Below are positions 1 through 5,505 of a stretch of DNA of 5,555 nt, piece by piece (position 1 is the stretch's first letter; every line of letters begins with the position of its first letter). A program made the position numbers and the translations under genes. The notes under the pieces are model-generated. The model was given only the letters and a program-made list of their open reading frames with translations. It did not search any database and was not told where the DNA came from. Source of the stretch: Gammaproteobacteria bacterium (lineage in GTDB: Bacteria > Pseudomonadota > Gammaproteobacteria > DSM-19610); contig JAUXDG010000199.1 of NCBI GenBank assembly GCA_030618475.1, forward strand, positions 1-5,555. The letters are read 5' to 3'.

Positions 1-5
1 AGGGT

Positions 6-2108
6 ATGACTGAAAACTCTTTCTTTATCGAACTGCGTAGACGCAAGGTCTTCCAGACCGCCGCGGTATACATCGCGGTGGCCTGGGGTGCGACCGAGAT
101 ACTGGTCACGGTCGCGGAACGCCTTTTTATGCCTGCCTGGATTCCAACCCTGGCTGTCATCGCCTTCGTGGTCGGCTTCCCGGTGGCCATGTTCCTGGCC
201 TGGGTCTTCGACATCACTCCGGAGGGAATCCGTCGTACCACCATTAAGAGCCGGCGAGGAAGAGCCAGCGTTACGCTCGCGGTGGCGCTACTGATCGCCG
301 GCACCGCGGGGTTGTTCCTGCTGATCGAACCGGCCCTGCAGTCGCAGCAAGCGGGAGACAAATCCGTGGCGGCCGTTCCGAACAGCTTGGCCGTGCTGCC
401 GTTTGTCAACGCCAGCCAGGACCCGGCCGACGCCTGGCTCAGCGAGGGCCTCAGCGACGAGTTGCGAGACCAGTTGGGACGGGTGGCGGGTATCCGGGTG
501 GCAGCGCGGTCCTCGTCCGTCGCGGCCCGGGCGAAGGACCTGGATGCGTTGGCTATCTCCGAGCGTTTGCGGGTCACCCACCTGGTTGAGGGCAGCCTGC
601 GCCGCGTGGGCGACAAGCTGCGTATATCGGTGCAGTTGATCGAAGGCGAGAGCGGCCTGGTGCTGTGGTCCAGGAACTTCGAGCGCGGCCCCAGGGAGCT
701 GGTCAATGTGCAGCACTCGATCGTCATGATGCTGGTGCAACAGATGATACCCGATGCCGGGCCGGTCACGGCCGAGCCGGCAACGCTGGACTATACAGCC
801 AATGAGCTAATGCTACTGGCGCGCCATAAGCTGCAACAGGTCCGGAATAGCCAGGAGGTGGACGTCGAAATGCTGCAGGAAAGCGTTCGCCTGTACCGAC
901 AGGCGTCCGAAGCAGACCCGGAGTCGGCGTTGGCACACAGCCGCTTGGCCGATGCCCTGCTGTACCTGGGCGACATCGAGGCCGCCGAGGCGCCGATTTT
1001 CAGGGCGCTGACGCTGGATCCCAACCTTTCCGAAGTGCAGAACACGCTGGGCTCCTTCTACTGGGCTAAGGGCCTGCCCGAGGTGGGCACGGCGTTCAAG
1101 CGAGCCGTGGAACTCAACCCCAACAACGCGGACGCGCTGGCCAACAACGCCTACTGGCGCTGGTTCCAGAAACTCTCCGTGGACCACGTTGAAGAGTACT
1201 TTGCACGCGCGTTGGAACTCGACCCGCTCTCACTGGCGCGCTACGCGGCGCTGGGGGAGTTCTACGGGCAAGTTGGAAGGCTGGACGACATGCATGAGGT
1301 CATCGAACGAATGCAACAGAACTTCGACACCGCTGATGCCTACCGAGTGACCAGCAGGTTGCTGGAACTGGCCGGCCGGATCGATGAGTCCGTGGCCTGG
1401 GCCTTGCGTGCGCGGGACCGCGAGCCGGACAACCCAGACCACGTCTCGAAACTGGCGGAGCTCTACACGCTGATGGGCGACTTCGAGACGGCCCTGCGAC
1501 TCGAGCCGGAACCGGGCATCGGCCTGCTGTTCCTGATGCGGCGCTACGAGGAGCTGATCGATCAAGCCGAGTTCATGGTCATCGAGCAGCCACAAGATGT
1601 GGAGCTCCGCTACGTGCTCGCGTTCGCCTACAACGCGACTGGGCAGTTCGAATCAGCGATTCACATCCTGAGCACGACCGGACAACCCGACACCGTGCTG
1701 GAACAAAGGGTGCGCTCGGCTGCCGACATCGAGGGCTATTTCGCCCTGGTGAACGCCCTGGCGGGCGCCGGCCTGACCGGCTTGGCGAAGGAACTGGCGG
1801 GTTTTTTCGAAGCCGAGCTCTGGGAGACGATCCCCGACTGGTGGAACAAGGCTTACGTAGCCTGCGGCCAAGCGGTTATGGAACAGGACGATAAAGCCCT
1901 GGAAACACTGCAACGCGTCAAGGACAGTCCCCGGCTGCCCTGGGTCCCAGTCATCCTGGACTCGTTCTGTTTTCAACGGTATGCGGAAGACCCCGAATAC
2001 CAGGCCCTGATTCACCTCGTGGAGGAACGCCAGGCGGCGAAGCGCAAGCTGTTGCCTTCCACGCTGGCAGAGTTCGATGTCGCCCTGGATCAGTCCCCGC
2101 TGAAGTAA
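6..2108 (+). CDS. Membrane-anchored TolB/FlgO-like domain protein with TPR repeats
   Basis: A 700-residue protein. The N-terminus (SFFIELRRRKVFQTAAVYI) followed by a second hydrophobic segment ending in FLAWVFDITPEGI is the hallmark start of a large family of inner-membrane proteins in gammaproteobacteria. Membrane segments are visible at about residues 17-37, 44-68 and 88-107. A TolB/FlgO-like alpha/beta domain follows at about 125-240, with SLAVLPF at 127-133, then LSEGLSDEL, an HLVEGSLRR segment and a VLWSRNFER segment. The rest, from about 265 to 620, is helical with TPR units such as ASEADPESALAHSRLADALL and RAVELNPNNADALANNAYW. Family relatives often carry an adenylate cyclase or winged-helix output domain; none is present here. 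The role is probably protein-protein scaffolding or envelope sensing, but the function is unknown. The ATG at 6 fits the family N-terminus. Only five bases precede it, so the ribosome binding site and promoter cannot be judged. No break or frameshift is seen. Confidence 0.9.
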   Translation: MTENSFFIELRRRKVFQTAAVYIAVAWGATEILVTVAERLFMPAWIPTLAVIAFVVGFPVAMFLAWVFDITPEGIRRTTIKSRRGRASVTLAVALLIAGTAGLFLLIEPALQSQQAGDKSVAAVPNSLAVLPFVNASQDPADAWLSEGLSDELRDQLGRVAGIRVAARSSSVAARAKDLDALAISERLRVTHLVEGSLRRVGDKLRISVQLIEGESGLVLWSRNFERGPRELVNVQHSIVMMLVQQMIPDAGPVTAEPATLDYTANELMLLARHKLQQVRNSQEVDVEMLQESVRLYRQASEADPESALAHSRLADALLYLGDIEAAEAPIFRALTLDPNLSEVQNTLGSFYWAKGLPEVGTAFKRAVELNPNNADALANNAYWRWFQKLSVDHVEEYFARALELDPLSLARYAALGEFYGQVGRLDDMHEVIERMQQNFDTADAYRVTSRLLELAGRIDESVAWALRARDREPDNPDHVSKLAELYTLMGDFETALRLEPEPGIGLLFLMRRYEELIDQAEFMVIEQPQDVELRYVLAFAYNATGQFESAIHILSTTGQPDTVLEQRVRSAADIEGYFALVNALAGAGLTGLAKELAGFFEAELWETIPDWWNKAYVACGQAVMEQDDKALETLQRVKDSPRLPWVPVILDSFCFQRYAEDPEYQALIHLVEERQAAKRKLLPSTLAEFDVALDQSPLK

Positions 2109-2140
2109 CGCATCAGCGCCAGGGTCATCGCGAGATCAGG
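2109..2140. other. Convergent intergenic gap
   Basis: Thirty-two bases separate the stop codons of the TPR gene and the barrel gene, which face each other. A small 5-bp hairpin (CAGGT at 2137-2141, ACCTG at 2146-2150) covers the barrel stop codon. There is no T-rich tract on either strand, so I do not call a terminator. The two genes cannot share an operon in this arrangement. Confidence 0.6.
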
Positions 2141-3058
2141 TCAGAACCTGCGCGTAAACCCCAGAATGAACGCCTTATCGACTTCCAGTATGTTTTCGGC
2201 ATCGATTGTCCGGTAATAAGTCGCGGAAATCCCGTAACGCTCGCTGACGATGTAATCGAAACCGATGCCGGCGTTGATGAATTCGTGTTTGATGGTCTGG
2301 TCGTGGCGCCAGCCATTCTCGTTGTCGTATTTTTCTTCGTAGGGGAAAAAATCTTCCGGGTAGCTGAGCGCGTTCGGAGCGTTACGGCTGATCAGAAAGA
2401 TGCGGGGGGCGAACCGGGGGGTTACGTAATAGCTCGCCGAAAGGTACACCAGCCAGTAATTGAGATCGACACCCAGCACTTTTTCCGAAATTGCGTAGGA
2501 GATGTCGGCCTGGAAGTTCCAGTCCGAAAAATACGGGGTGAATTCCAGCGATGCGCCCAGGTGCAGTTCGTTGAGCCCCTTGCCAATGATTGCACCGCCA
2601 TAAATCGGATAATTTGAAACGGGCGTCCCATAGGAAACGAACGGCGAAACCCTCAGCGGCCCATCGAGGGCAAGGTATTGCACACCGACGGTAAGATCCT
2701 GTAACCCGCCGTGGTAATCGCCGTCATCCACGAACCTCAGGTCCGGTGGCGTGTATTCCCAAAAATCCACGCGGGGGTTGTGGGTCCCGTAACCCGTGGG
2801 ATCAACAAGACGTTTTTGTACGTACTGGATGCTCCCGTAAACCTTCCACTTTTCGTTCAGCGAGAAGAAGCCGGAAAACTGGAGGGCATGCGTGTCCGTC
2901 ATACCGGCATCGAATGTTAAGGTGTCGGACTTGAATTCGGCACTATGCACGTAGTGGTAATCCAGGCGGATGCTGTCGTCGAAATCAGCTTTAGGTTCCT
3001 GGGCTTCCGTGACCGACATCACAGCCAACAAAGCACCGGCAAGCGCAACTCGAAACAT
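2141..3058 (-). CDS. Putative outer-membrane beta-barrel protein (transporter-like)
   Basis: A 305-residue protein. A signal peptide is clear: a short positive start (MFR), a hydrophobic core, and probable SPase I cleavage after TEA at residue 19. The mature chain shows alternating aromatic/polar strand patterns (for example KWKVYGSIQYV, LRVSPFVSYG, YWLVYLSASYYVT) and ends AFILGFTRRF, a C-terminal Phe with hydrophobic residues at alternate positions as expected of a BamA-recognised beta-signal. Segments DDGDYHGGLQDLTVGVQYL (111-129), GPLRVSPFVSYGTPVSNY (133-150), LNELHLGAS (162-170) and HDQ near 252 match my recollection of a group of unassigned barrels annotated only as 'transporter' or hypothetical. 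The substrate is unknown. GGAG at 3070-3067 lies 8 bases before the ATG and supports this start. It is divergent from the small CGD protein gene, and its base composition is more AT-rich than the TPR gene's. Confidence 0.85.
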   Translation of the reverse strand: MFRVALAGALLAVMSVTEAQEPKADFDDSIRLDYHYVHSAEFKSDTLTFDAGMTDTHALQFSGFFSLNEKWKVYGSIQYVQKRLVDPTGYGTHNPRVDFWEYTPPDLRFVDDGDYHGGLQDLTVGVQYLALDGPLRVSPFVSYGTPVSNYPIYGGAIIGKGLNELHLGASLEFTPYFSDWNFQADISYAISEKVLGVDLNYWLVYLSASYYVTPRFAPRIFLISRNAPNALSYPEDFFPYEEKYDNENGWRHDQTIKHEFINAGIGFDYIVSERYGISATYYRTIDAENILEVDKAFILGFTRRF

Positions 3059-3066
3059 CGATTGAT

Positions 3067-3070
3067 CTCC
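3067..3070 (-). promoter_or_regulatory. Ribosome binding site of barrel gene
   Basis: On the minus strand the sequence reads GGAG, followed by 8 bases and then the ATG at 3058-3056. This is a standard Shine-Dalgarno with good spacing, and it fixes the start that gives the complete signal peptide. Confidence 0.75.
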
Positions 3071-3079
3071 AAGTCAGAT

Positions 3080-3096
3080 TATGGGAGCGCCCCATA
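3080..3096. repeat. Short inverted repeat in barrel gene leader
   Basis: TATGGG at 3080-3085 and CCCATA at 3091-3096 form a 6-bp perfect stem with a 5-base loop, about 20 bases upstream of the barrel start. It could be an mRNA leader hairpin or an operator half. It has no T-run, so it is not a terminator. Confidence 0.4.
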
Positions 3097-3158
3097 TGAT
3101 CTATAACACAGACTACCCTGGAATACAAACAGGCAGTCTGGTGAACTTTGATAGATCA
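3097..3158. repeat. Nested inverted repeats upstream of barrel gene
   Basis: The outer arms TGATCTAT (3097-3104) and ATAGATCA (3151-3158) are an 8-bp perfect match. They enclose a second dyad, CAGACT (3109-3114) with AGTCTG (3135-3140), continued inward by CCTG (3117-3120) with CAGG (3130-3133). The set covers the candidate -35 and -10 of the barrel gene. It may be operator DNA or a structured leader. The outer arms alone could arise by chance in a region this long. Confidence 0.4.
3100..3128 (-). promoter_or_regulatory. Candidate promoter of barrel gene
   Basis: On the minus strand, TTGTAT (3128-3123) and TATAGA (3105-3100) are separated by exactly 17 bases, with a predicted transcript start near 3093 and a leader of about 35 bases. 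The match is modest (3/6 and 4/6 to sigma-70 consensus), so this is a position-based guess. It is embedded in the nested dyad spanning 3097-3158. Confidence 0.35.
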
Positions 3159-3265
3159 GTCATCGGTCAGGGTCGGCGTGCGAGTCATATTGCCTAAGCA
3201 TAGCAAAATCGGAACAGGACGCTTCGACCTAAGTGTTCCAAATTGCACAACTTTTCCTCTTATGA

Positions 3266-3291
3266 TATGTATATTATGTATATAATACATA
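3266..3291. repeat. AT-rich dyad and tandem 9-mer over the promoter
   Basis: TATGTATAT occurs twice in perfect tandem (3266-3274, 3275-3283). The whole 26-base block is also an imperfect palindrome: TATGTAT at 3266-3272 pairs with ATACATA at 3285-3291, and three inner pairs also match. The block contains the TATAAT hexamer of the downstream gene. A dyad placed on a -10 element is typical of a repressor operator, but no regulator gene is visible in the window. Confidence 0.5.
3281..3286 (+). promoter_or_regulatory. Candidate -10 element (TATAAT) of the CGD protein gene
   Basis: A perfect TATAAT lies 39 bases before the ATG, predicting a start near 3293 and a leader of roughly 33 bases. No good -35 is found: the hexamer at 17-base spacing is TCTTAT (3258-3263). 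The promoter may therefore need an activator. Other -10-like hexamers exist in this AT-rich stretch, so the exact site is uncertain. Confidence 0.45.
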
Positions 3292-3315
3292 CGGTAATCA
3301 TTCCACTTGAGTCTT

Positions 3316-3320
3316 GGAGG
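3316..3320 (+). promoter_or_regulatory. Ribosome binding site deciding the start at 3326
   Basis: GGAGG is followed by 5 bases and then ATG at 3326. This rules against the in-frame TTG at 3314, which would put the Shine-Dalgarno inside the coding sequence and add four residues in front of a normal signal peptide. Confidence 0.85.
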
Positions 3321-3325
3321 GTTTC

Positions 3326-3793
3326 ATGAAGTCGCCAATTACCGCAATCATTGCATTGGTTACGCTGTTCCTTTCCCTCGAAGTCTTCGCCTGCGGTGAC
3401 ACCCTGTATCGCGTTGGCAAAGGCGTCTCCTACCGCGTTTACACCGCGCCGCTGCCCGGCAGCGTGCTGGTGTACAGCCAATCGGAAGGGGCCAAGCAGC
3501 TGGCCGAGGCGTTGGCGCAGTCCGGACACGAGGTGCACCTCGTGGAAAACGAGACGGATTTTGTGCAGGAGATGGGGAAAGGCGGCTATGACGTGGTAAT
3601 CGCCGCTTACAGCGATCACGCCGTGGTCGAGGCGAATCAGGAAGGCTCCGGCACCGAGTTCATCCCCGTTGCCGTGAGCGAGGAAGAGAAACAGGCCGCA
3701 AAGCGAGCCTATGACCGCGTGCTGTTAGCCGACCAGGCCGAGGTCAAGCACTACCTCAAGGCCATTCACAAGTCGCTGAAGAGTAAAATCTGA
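3326..3793 (+). CDS. Exported small protein with degenerate receiver-like fold (CGD protein)
   Basis: A 155-residue protein starting at the ATG that follows GGAGG. Residues 1-22 form a signal peptide (MKSPITAIIALVTLF then LSLEVFA), with cleavage before Cys23 giving a mature N-terminus CGDTLYRVGKG. The VFA-C site suits SPase I; it is a poor but not impossible lipobox, so a lipoprotein is an alternative. From residue 46 the pattern resembles a CheY-type alternating beta/alpha fold: strand GSVLVY, helix GAKQLAEALAQ, strand HEVHLVE, strand YDVVIAAYSDH, strand FIPVAV, and a final helix to about 151. The acidic pair after strand 1 and the phospho-acceptor Asp at the end of strand 3 are absent, so phosphotransfer is not expected. 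Cys23 is its only cysteine. I recall hypothetical proteins with the same CGD start and layout next to barrels like the one encoded divergently here. The function is unknown. Confidence 0.8.
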   Translation: MKSPITAIIALVTLFLSLEVFACGDTLYRVGKGVSYRVYTAPLPGSVLVYSQSEGAKQLAEALAQSGHEVHLVENETDFVQEMGKGGYDVVIAAYSDHAVVEANQEGSGTEFIPVAVSEEEKQAAKRAYDRVLLADQAEVKHYLKAIHKSLKSKI

Positions 3794-3814
3794 CCGACTT
3801 GATCTTCAAGGTCA
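3791..3814 (+). repeat. Hairpin at the stop codon of the CGD protein gene
   Basis: CTTGA (3798-3802) and TCAAG (3806-3810) form a stem with a 3-base loop, extended by TGAC (3791-3794) with GTCA (3811-3814) around a 3-base bulge. No T-tract follows, so it is not an intrinsic terminator by the usual rule. It may protect the 3' end or be incidental. Confidence 0.35.
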
Positions 3815-3818
3815 GGGC

Positions 3819-3903
3819 GGAGAAGGCCGGCAGGCGGACAGCCTCCACTGCAATAAGGTGCCCGCATCGTTTGGAAACACATTCCTGCCTTCTCGGCTTC
3901 TCC
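3819..3903. repeat. Long imperfect inverted repeat in the non-coding stretch
   Basis: GGAGAAG (3819-3825) pairs with CTTCTCC (3897-3903), and GGCAGG (3829-3834) pairs with CCTGCC (3884-3889), with partly matching bases between them. Together they close a 49-base loop. No coding sequence or T-run is present between 3794 and 3937. It might be a structured 3' UTR or small RNA, but nothing in the sequence proves transcription. Confidence 0.35.
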
Positions 3904-3926
3904 TGGCCTGCGTCACCGAAAGAACA

Positions 3927-3937
3927 TGGACAGCCAT
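3927..3937. repeat. Candidate degenerate target duplication, left copy
   Basis: The 11 bases outside the left IS end (TGGACAGCCAT) match the 11 bases outside the right end (GGGACATCCAC at 5495-5505) at 8 of 11 positions. IS4-family elements usually make duplications of about this length, normally perfect, so this is either a decayed duplication or chance. The site also sits in a short palindrome, CATGG-ACAG-CCATG (3925-3938). Confidence 0.35.
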
Positions 3938-3955
3938 GAATGGCACTAAGTTAAG
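3938..3955. repeat. IS terminal inverted repeat (IRR, transposase 3' end)
   Basis: GAATGGCACTAAGTTAAG is the exact reverse complement of 5477-5494. The transposase stop codon (TAA, 3953-3951) lies inside this repeat. Weaker matching to the other end continues about 13 bases inward. The outermost base is uncertain by one position. Confidence 0.88.
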
Positions 3956-5420
3956 CCCTATTTGCACGTTTTGCGCCGCGGTGTGGTACTACCCTCATTT
4001 CGTGTCTGGGCGAGGTCATTAACTGGAAGTTTTTCGACCGCCTTTTGCGACATCTTGGTTCGCTTCTTCCCGGTCGTGATAAGACTATGGTGGCGGCGAT
4101 GGCTTCACGTAAAAGAACCATTAATCGCCGCCTTTCGCGGGCATCGAGATCCATTCGATTGAGCATTGGTTCCCATTGTCGTAGCGCTTGTACGCTGGCC
4201 TTAAAACTAATCCGGCGCTGCGACACTTTGCTTTCTTTTGCGGCATTAAGCATAAGCAGGCGAATGCAGTTATAGACGATCAAATGCATCAGGATTTCCT
4301 TACGCACCATCGCCGGGGTTCGACATCGCAGGATATCCATGCCCATGGTGGTTTTGATGTCACGGAAGAACAATTCAACATCCCAACGCTGATAGTAAAG
4401 ATCAGCGATGTCGGCAGCGCTGTAGGTTTGTGCATCGGTTAAAGTGGTGACGATATAAAAACTTTGAACTCTAAAACCTGGGTTATCGACGACCACTTTA
4501 ATCTGCCGCAATGTCAGTTGTTCCGGTAATGCCTGCCATTCTTCCTTGCTGTAGCTCAGAGTCCTGTTCGTCTTAGGTCTGGGCCATTGAATCAGTAAGT
4601 CATTGTGAGCCAGCACTTTCAGTGCTGATGCAGTTGCAACCGGTTTGCGAACCCCTAAGCTGATGACTGAGTCCACGCCCAGTTTCTGGAACTTATCTAC
4701 ATCGTAATAGCTGCAAAAACCCTTGTCTCCCAAGAAGATATCGCCAGGCTTGAACTGATCATGTTGCTCACGCAACAGGGGTAGTTCATTGTTTTTGCGG
4801 CTCCCCACTCGATGACTTAACAAAGCGCCAGTGTGTAAACAAAAGCAAGCACAGACTGTCGCCTGAGGAAAACTGCAGCCTGGCTTCTGTCCGCGTGTTT
4901 GCGGCCAGACTGCCTGATTTTCTGAGGTGTCAGGCATACTCAATCCGGTTCCATCAACGACCACTACCCGTCGACCCTTCCATCGTTCCGTGCGGCCTTG
5001 GTCATGCAGGGAGTTGGCGGTGCGTGACAGGATATTTTCCAGATCACTGAGGGACAGCTTGGCACGTGCCTGGCAATATGCGGAAGTGGAGGCTGAGGGT
5101 GATGGTAGTGCTCTACTTGCCGCCAGGGCTTGTATCTTGCGCACCACTTCCTGGCAGCCACCATCGGCATCCAACACCTGGGAGAAGAAGGCCCAAAAGG
5201 TATTGGTTTTACTGAACACTCGACGCCGGCTGAATGATCCAGTGTCACCATTTTCCAACACCTTTGAGGGAATGAACTGACCAAAGCATTCACCCAATGA
5301 ACTAATCGAATGATGTTGGATTTTTGTCAACCCATCTGCTAGTTTTTGAGACAAAGAACGTGGCTTGCGACGCAGTGTCGGCAGGTGGAAGCCAGGGAGA
5401 TATAAGCTACTGTTTTTCAT
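3951..5420 (-). CDS. IS4-family DDE transposase
   Basis: A 489-residue transposase that would cut and paste the surrounding element by binding its terminal repeats. The DDE catalytic triad is visible: Asp156 in VVVVDGTGLSMPD, Asp232 in IFLGDKGF, and Glu349 in the IS4-family YREK signature, Y342-x2-R345-x3-E349-x6-K356 (DLYYQRWDVELFFRDIK). The region between Asp232 and Glu349 includes a long beta-rich insertion, as known for IS4-type enzymes. Residues about 30-130 form the N-terminal DNA-binding region. The C-terminus is very basic (PRCRKRRSKNF and further Arg/Lys), and its last codons run into the terminal repeat. Length is near the 440 or so of IS4 transposase but somewhat longer. No frameshift or stop is seen. 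The ATG lies two bases after a perfect hairpin that probably limits translation. Confidence 0.93.
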   Translation of the reverse strand: MKNSSLYLPGFHLPTLRRKPRSLSQKLADGLTKIQHHSISSLGECFGQFIPSKVLENGDTGSFSRRRVFSKTNTFWAFFSQVLDADGGCQEVVRKIQALAASRALPSPSASTSAYCQARAKLSLSDLENILSRTANSLHDQGRTERWKGRRVVVVDGTGLSMPDTSENQAVWPQTRGQKPGCSFPQATVCACFCLHTGALLSHRVGSRKNNELPLLREQHDQFKPGDIFLGDKGFCSYYDVDKFQKLGVDSVISLGVRKPVATASALKVLAHNDLLIQWPRPKTNRTLSYSKEEWQALPEQLTLRQIKVVVDNPGFRVQSFYIVTTLTDAQTYSAADIADLYYQRWDVELFFRDIKTTMGMDILRCRTPAMVRKEILMHLIVYNCIRLLMLNAAKESKVSQRRISFKASVQALRQWEPMLNRMDLDARERRRLMVLLREAIAATIVLSRPGRSEPRCRKRRSKNFQLMTSPRHEMRVVPHRGAKRANRA

Positions 5421-5422
5421 GT

Positions 5423-5441
5423 CGTATTATCTCATAATACG
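5423..5441 (-). promoter_or_regulatory. Perfect hairpin just before the transposase start codon
   Basis: CGTATTAT (5423-5430) and ATAATACG (5434-5441) form an 8-bp perfect stem with a 3-base loop. On the transposase mRNA the loop reads GAG, the only Shine-Dalgarno-like bases at a plausible distance (10 bases) from the ATG. Known IS elements such as IS10 and IS50 use hairpins at this place to block translation from read-through transcripts; this one may do the same. The palindrome also contains -10-like hexamers (TATTAT, GATAAT), but I find no good -35 partner. Confidence 0.6.
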
Positions 5442-5476
5442 TCACAAAACGGGCTCAAATATTCATGCTAAACAGC

Positions 5477-5494
5477 CTTAACTTAGTGCCATTC
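5477..5494. repeat. IS terminal inverted repeat (IRL, transposase 5' end)
   Basis: The 18 bases CTTAACTTAGTGCCATTC mirror the repeat at 3938-3955 with no mismatch. It lies 56 bases upstream of the transposase ATG, so the element's promoter must be within or very near it. Confidence 0.88.
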
Positions 5495-5505
5495 GGGACA
5501 TCCAC
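5495..5505. repeat. Candidate degenerate target duplication, right copy
   Basis: GGGACATCCAC, 8/11 identical to the left flank at 3927-3937. The three mismatches leave it uncertain whether this is a true duplication. Confidence 0.35.

Larger units (their letters stand above)
3938..5494 (-). mobile_element. Complete IS4-family insertion sequence (about 1557 bp)
   Basis: The element is bounded by 18-bp perfect terminal inverted repeats and carries a single transposase gene that fills nearly all of it. The repeat (AATGGCACTAAGTTAAG after the first G) resembles the ends of IS4 as I remember them, which share AATG, a C two bases on, and AGTTAAG; that places it in the IS4 group of the IS4 family. 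The length is slightly above the roughly 1.4 kb of IS4 itself. It is more AT-rich than the TPR gene, consistent with horizontal arrival. It landed 144 bases downstream of the CGD protein gene and interrupts no recognisable gene. With intact DDE residues, intact ends and no internal stop, it may still be mobile. Confidence 0.88.

Noticed and set aside
288..2015. Long minus-strand open frames opposite the TPR gene (288-740, 813-1187, 1230-1595, 1653-2015)
   Set aside because: They mirror a GC-rich real gene. Their translations are low-complexity or His/Gln/Arg-rich with no recognisable motif or ribosome binding site, while the sense frame has clear domains.
2285..2920. Plus-strand open frames opposite the barrel gene (2285-2617, 2711-2920)
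   Set aside because: The minus-strand gene has a signal peptide, a ribosome binding site and a beta-signal; the antisense frames have none of these.
3314..3325. TTG start for the CGD protein gene
   Set aside because: GGAGG at 3316-3320 is ideally placed for the ATG at 3326. The TTG would put it inside the gene.
3260..3619. Minus-strand open frame across the CGD gene start and its promoter
   Set aside because: It runs through the AT-rich promoter block, giving a repetitive Ile/Tyr C-terminus, and overlaps a well-supported gene with a strong ribosome binding site.
3791..3903. Rho-independent terminator after the CGD protein gene
   Set aside because: The stems present are not followed by a T-tract on either strand.
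4927..5293. Open frames overlapping the transposase N-terminus on both strands
   Set aside because: They lack motifs and overlap the intact DDE transposase. The IS4 group normally encodes a single protein without programmed frameshifting.
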